Source: Deltaproteobacteria bacterium (GTDB taxonomy: Bacteria; Desulfobacterota; Binatia; UBA9968). Taken from it: 9,173 bases of DNA. Positions within the stretch are counted from its first letter, which is position 1. Every line of letters begins with the position of its first letter. The position numbers and the translations under genes are program-made. Location of the stretch: assembly GCA_016183145.1 (NCBI GenBank), contig JACPFE010000426.1, positions 1 through 9,173 of the forward strand, given 5' to 3'. Below are positions 6,733 to 9,173 of this stretch, in pieces. Below the pieces are notes generated by a model. It ran no database searches and was not told the origin of the DNA. It saw nothing but the letters and a program-made list of their open reading frames with translations.

Positions 6733-7101
6733 ATGAAAAGACTGTTACTAGCCTTTGCAATGTGGTTCGCGATCTCCGGGGTCGCGCTGGCCGTGGTCAA
6801 CATCAATACCGCGACTAAAGAGGAACTCATGACTTTGAAAGGTGTGGGCGAAAAACGCGCCGAGGAAATCATCAACTACCGGACCAAGAACGGCCCGTTT
6901 AAGACCGTCGATGACCTGGAAAAGGTCCCAGGTATTGGCCCCGGCATCATGAAACAGATCCGCTCCGAGGTCACGACCACCGGAAAGACCAGCATCGAGA
7001 AAGCGACGGCGAAGGACGCCAAAGCCGCCAACGCAAAGAAAACCGAGCCGGCCAAAGGCACGACCACAAAAGCCGACGAGAAAAAGAGGGAAAAGAAATA
7101 A
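6733..7101 (+). CDS. Secreted ComEA-like helix-hairpin-helix DNA-binding protein
   Basis: The protein has 122 residues. Residues 1-20 form a typical signal peptide ending in GVALA, with cleavage expected before VVNINTA. The mature part opens with NINTATKEEL and carries two helix-hairpin-helix motifs, LKGVGEKRAEEII (35-47) and VPGIGPGIMKQI (65-76), which is the compact ComEA domain. The family binds double-stranded DNA without sequence preference, and in competent bacteria draws DNA across the envelope. After about residue 84 comes a low-complexity tail rich in Lys, Ala and Thr (KATAKDAKAANAKK and beyond). It is strongly basic and may add DNA or cell-wall affinity. No other competence gene is nearby, and the gene is separated from the chr pair by 95 bp. 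Many such single-domain proteins have no tested function. Confidence 0.88.
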   Translation: MKRLLLAFAMWFAISGVALAVVNINTATKEELMTLKGVGEKRAEEIINYRTKNGPFKTVDDLEKVPGIGPGIMKQIRSEVTTTGKTSIEKATAKDAKAANAKKTEPAKGTTTKADEKKREKK

Positions 7102-7444
7102 ACCATCGCGCCAAGCCATGTCCTGAGTCCAATCGAAGGGACGCTAAGCTCGCAAAGGCCCCGCCCCGTCATTTCGACCCCTTCGGCGATACTCAGGGCA
7201 CAGGCTCCGGGAGAAATCCTTGTTTCGAGCAAAGCGAGAAATCTTCTTCTTAGATCCCTCGCATTCGCTCGGGATGACTGGCCTGGGGGGCCCGTCACCT
7301 TGGCGTCCCCTTCGACGTTGCTCAGGGCATGCTTTGCGTTCCCTTCGACTCCGCTCAGGACATGCTTTGCGCGAGACATAGTCTTATCCGAGCTTCCTTT
7401 CATGCCGAAATTTCAAACATCTTTGGCTAGAATTTGTTCCGACG
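7102..7444. repeat. 343-bp intergenic composite of nested dispersed repeats
   Basis: No gene is visible here. From left to right: an inverted core copy (CATGTCCTGAGTCC...GAAGGGA, 7117-7141); a 111-bp element at 7168-7278 that begins GTCATTTCGACC and ends CGCTCGGGATGAC, with imperfectly complementary ends and nested inner pieces (TTTCGAGCAAAGCGAGAAATC around 7221-7241, ATCCCTCGCATTCGCTCGGG around 7253-7273); and a tandem pair of 33-mers at 7305-7370. The outer core copies at 7117-7141 and 7340-7363 face each other as inverted repeats. The long minus-strand open frame across the region only reads through the repeats. The arrangement looks like repeats inserted into repeats downstream of the ComEA-like gene. 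Confidence 0.7.
7305..7370. repeat. Tandem pair of 33-bp repeats (CCCTTCGAC...GCTCAGG...CATGCTTTGC)
   Basis: Units 7305-7337 and 7338-7370 match at 28 of 33 positions. Each holds a CCCTTCGAC...CTCAGG core and ends CATGCTTTGC. Inverted relatives of this core occur at 7117-7141 and at about 274-296 inside the msrP-msrQ element, so the core belongs to a dispersed family. Confidence 0.8.
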
Positions 7445-8449
7445 ATGGAGTATTTAATATCCATTGTGCGCGCACTCTTCGGCTATTCTCCTCGGCTTTA
7501 CTTAGCATTGCTGCTGCTTCTCGGCTCCTTGCCCGATTCCTTCGCCCAAACAGCCGCGCCGGAGAAAGCCCTCATTGCCGTTCCCTCCCCCGCGCTGAGC
7601 ATGCTGCCGGTTTTCTTCGCGCAGGACCGCGGGCTGTTTAAGAAGGAAGGCATCGAGCCGGTGCTCGTGATGATGAGCGGCCGTTTGCAAGCGATCGCCC
7701 TCGGCACAGGAGAGATCGACTACGCCGCTTCGGTGGAAACGATTCTCCGCTCCACCATGCAAGGGATGCCGTTCAAAATCATCCTGTACACCAACTCGAA
7801 GATGTCCGTCGTGCTCGTCACCTCGCCCGATATCAAATCCGTCGCCGACCTGCGCGGCAAGGCCGTGGGCGTCACCTCGCTCGGCGGCGGCCTGGAGTAC
7901 GCGCTGCGCGAGATTTTGATTCAACAGGGCAAGTTGAATCCGGATCGGGACGTGAGAGCGGTTTCGCTTGGTATGCCTGAGCAGATGGCCGGCTTGGCCG
8001 CGGGCTCACTGCATGGAGCGATGCTGGTGCCGCCCTACGACGCCATCATGGCACGCAAGGGCTACCGGCGCCTGGTGTCGGCGGTCGATCTGCTCGAATA
8101 TCCTCAAGGGGGCATAGCGACCACCGACAAGAAAATCAAAGAGAGACCGGCCCAGGTGAAACGGATCATGCGCGCGATGATCCAGGCGTTGAACGACATT
8201 CGCGGCGAGCGCGAGCGAACCGTGAGCTATATCGCGACGCGCTGGAAGATCGACCAGGAACTGGCCGCTCAAAGCTACGACATCATGGTGCGCTCCTTCA
8301 GCAAGGACGGCAGCGCGAGCGCAAAATCCATCCAGAACGTGATCGATTCGACCAGGTCGCGCCTGCAGATCGACCGCGCCATCTCGGTCAACGATGTCGC
8401 CGCTTTTTCTCTATTGGGAGAAGTTCAAAAAGAGCTGAGCCTCAGATAG
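7445..8449 (+). CDS. ABC transporter substrate-binding protein, NMT1/THI5-like (SsuA/TauA type)
   Basis: The 334-residue protein has an N-terminal signal peptide: a hydrophobic stretch at about 17-29 (RLYLALLLLLGSL) and probable cleavage near DSFA-Q (34-35). The periplasmic-binding fold of the NMT1/THI5 family is indicated by SMLPVFFAQDRGLFKKEGIE (52-71), the LGTGEIDYA region (86-94), the hinge motif SVADLRGKAVGV (132-143) and VPPYDAIMARKGYRRLV (195-211). The family delivers small organic substrates such as sulfonates, pyrimidine precursors or nitrate-like ions to an ABC permease. The ligand cannot be read from sequence, and no permease or ATPase is present. ATG 7445 has no clear Shine-Dalgarno site. 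A TAGAAT hexamer (7428-7433) lies 11 bases upstream and could be a -10 element. The 3' end overlaps the convergent broken paralogue by 8 bp. Confidence 0.88.
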   Translation: MEYLISIVRALFGYSPRLYLALLLLLGSLPDSFAQTAAPEKALIAVPSPALSMLPVFFAQDRGLFKKEGIEPVLVMMSGRLQAIALGTGEIDYAASVETILRSTMQGMPFKIILYTNSKMSVVLVTSPDIKSVADLRGKAVGVTSLGGGLEYALREILIQQGKLNPDRDVRAVSLGMPEQMAGLAAGSLHGAMLVPPYDAIMARKGYRRLVSAVDLLEYPQGGIATTDKKIKERPAQVKRIMRAMIQALNDIRGERERTVSYIATRWKIDQELAAQSYDIMVRSFSKDGSASAKSIQNVIDSTRSRLQIDRAISVNDVAAFSLLGEVQKELSLR

Positions 8450-9173
8450 GCCGCGGCAAGCCGAATGGCGCAGGCGGCGGCAGACCCGTGACTTCGGACC
8501 AAATCCTCGCGTCGTAAAATCGTTCGATCGGGTCGTGGGGCGGATCGTAAAGTCCCATTTCGATTCTCAGTTGGACGACTCGATTGATTTCGCTCGGCTT
8601 GATCTCCGCCTTGGGGATCATTTGTTGCAGCTTGATCTCGGCCTGCGACCGAGAAATCTTCTGGTAATCTTGCAAGAGCTGCATGGCCTGTTCTCGATTC
8701 TCAGGCTTTAGCGTCCAATCGGTGGCGTTGACGAAAGCCCGGACGAAGCGGACCATCTTGTCTCGATTCTGTTCGACCCAAGTCCTGCGCGCCCAACAAC
8801 CGGTCGTCACGTAATCGGGGATGTGATCAGAGGCTTTGGCCAGCAGATTGAACCCCTCGCTCAAAGCCTGGGCGTCGTACGGCGGCGCCACCATGCAGGC
8901 GGCGACCCGCCCCTTACGCAGCGCGTCCAGACGGAAGCGACTCATGGACGCCGTAATCGCGCAGAATCTTGCGCCGGTGCAGATCGTAATTAGAGTCGCC
9001 CGGATCGCCTGCCAGTTTTTTCCCTCTGAGATCCGCTGGCGATTTGATCTCCCTGGCGCCGACCAGTTTCACCTGCAGCCCTCTTTCCGGAACTAAATAA
9101 AGAACAAAATCATGACCGTCGCGGGTTGCCCGCGCAAGCATGGTGTCAGGGCTGGTGAGGCTGATATCCCATC
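8442..9173 (-). pseudogene. Broken NMT1/THI5-like ABC substrate-binding protein gene (5' end outside window)
   Basis: Reading leftward from the right edge, an open frame carries ISLTSPDTMLARATRDG, then IKSPADLRGKKLAGD (the family hinge motif) and KILRDYGVHE, and stops at 8914. The family continues in another frame from about 8942 (SRFRLDALRKGRVAA, VAPPYDAQALSEGFNLL) to TGA 8442, ending in LPPPAPFGLPRPI. Relatives as I recall them have about a dozen more residues between GV-E and the RF-AL segment. The break therefore looks like a short internal deletion with a frameshift near 8937-8946, not a single-base error. The PPYDA motif is shared with the intact neighbour at 7445-8449, so the two are paralogues facing each other tail to tail with an 8-bp overlap. 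The signal peptide is not in view. An assembly error is the alternative. Confidence 0.82.

Noticed and set aside
6876..7403. Minus-strand open frame with repeated LSGVEGNAKHALSNVEG-like text
   Set aside because: It is a translation of the intergenic repeats and of the antisense strand of the ComEA-like gene, so not a real protein.
7102..7444. CRISPR array
   Set aside because: The repeats are nested and inverted, with a directly abutting tandem pair, not evenly spaced units with unique spacers. No cas genes are present.

Overview
The window looks like part of a chromosome, or of a metagenome-derived contig, from a high-GC Gram-negative soil or sediment bacterium. It holds an MsrPQ periplasmic repair system, proteins with Sec-type signal peptides, a quinol-type nitric oxide reductase gene, and two NMT1/THI5-type ABC substrate-binding genes. 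The intergenic spaces carry several families of dispersed inverted-repeat elements. This mix recalls uncultured Deltaproteobacteria-like lineages (Binatota, Tectomicrobia, NC10 or similar). That placement is an impression from gene content, since no marker gene here fixes it.

Layout. Bases 2-190 are the 3' end of msrP and 341-973 is msrQ, its haem-binding membrane partner. A 139-bp hairpin-forming repeat (187-325) lies between them and overlaps the msrP stop codon. Bases 974-1318 hold a small palindrome, a second inverted-repeat element built of 9-nt units, and a leader with two competing hairpins in front of asnS (1319-2710, asparaginyl-tRNA synthetase). On the minus strand, 2808-5032 is a qNOR-type norB that carries all the metal ligands I can place but is broken by a deletion/frameshift at about 3243. 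Bases 5033-5516 are mostly featureless. They do contain a decayed copy of the last 18 codons of asnS (5444-5496), so norB is bracketed by two copies of the asnS 3' end. Bases 5517-6637 encode a two-gene CHR-family (chromate-type) transporter with ATGA overlap. Bases 6733-7101 encode a secreted ComEA-like helix-hairpin-helix protein. Bases 7102-7444 are a composite of nested repeats. Bases 7445-8449 encode an intact NMT1/THI5-like substrate-binding protein, and 8442-9173 (minus, running out of the window) is a broken paralogue that meets it tail to tail.

How the genes fit together. MsrP and MsrQ form one system: MsrQ passes quinone-pool electrons to periplasmic MsrP for repair of oxidised methionines. 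The two CHR proteins are expected to act as a pair. The other genes look like independent neighbours. I do not see a convincing new multi-gene system. The most interesting points are the asnS 3'-end duplication that brackets norB (an integration-like scar), the two genes disabled by short internal deletions, and the repeat families that share one core between distant gaps.
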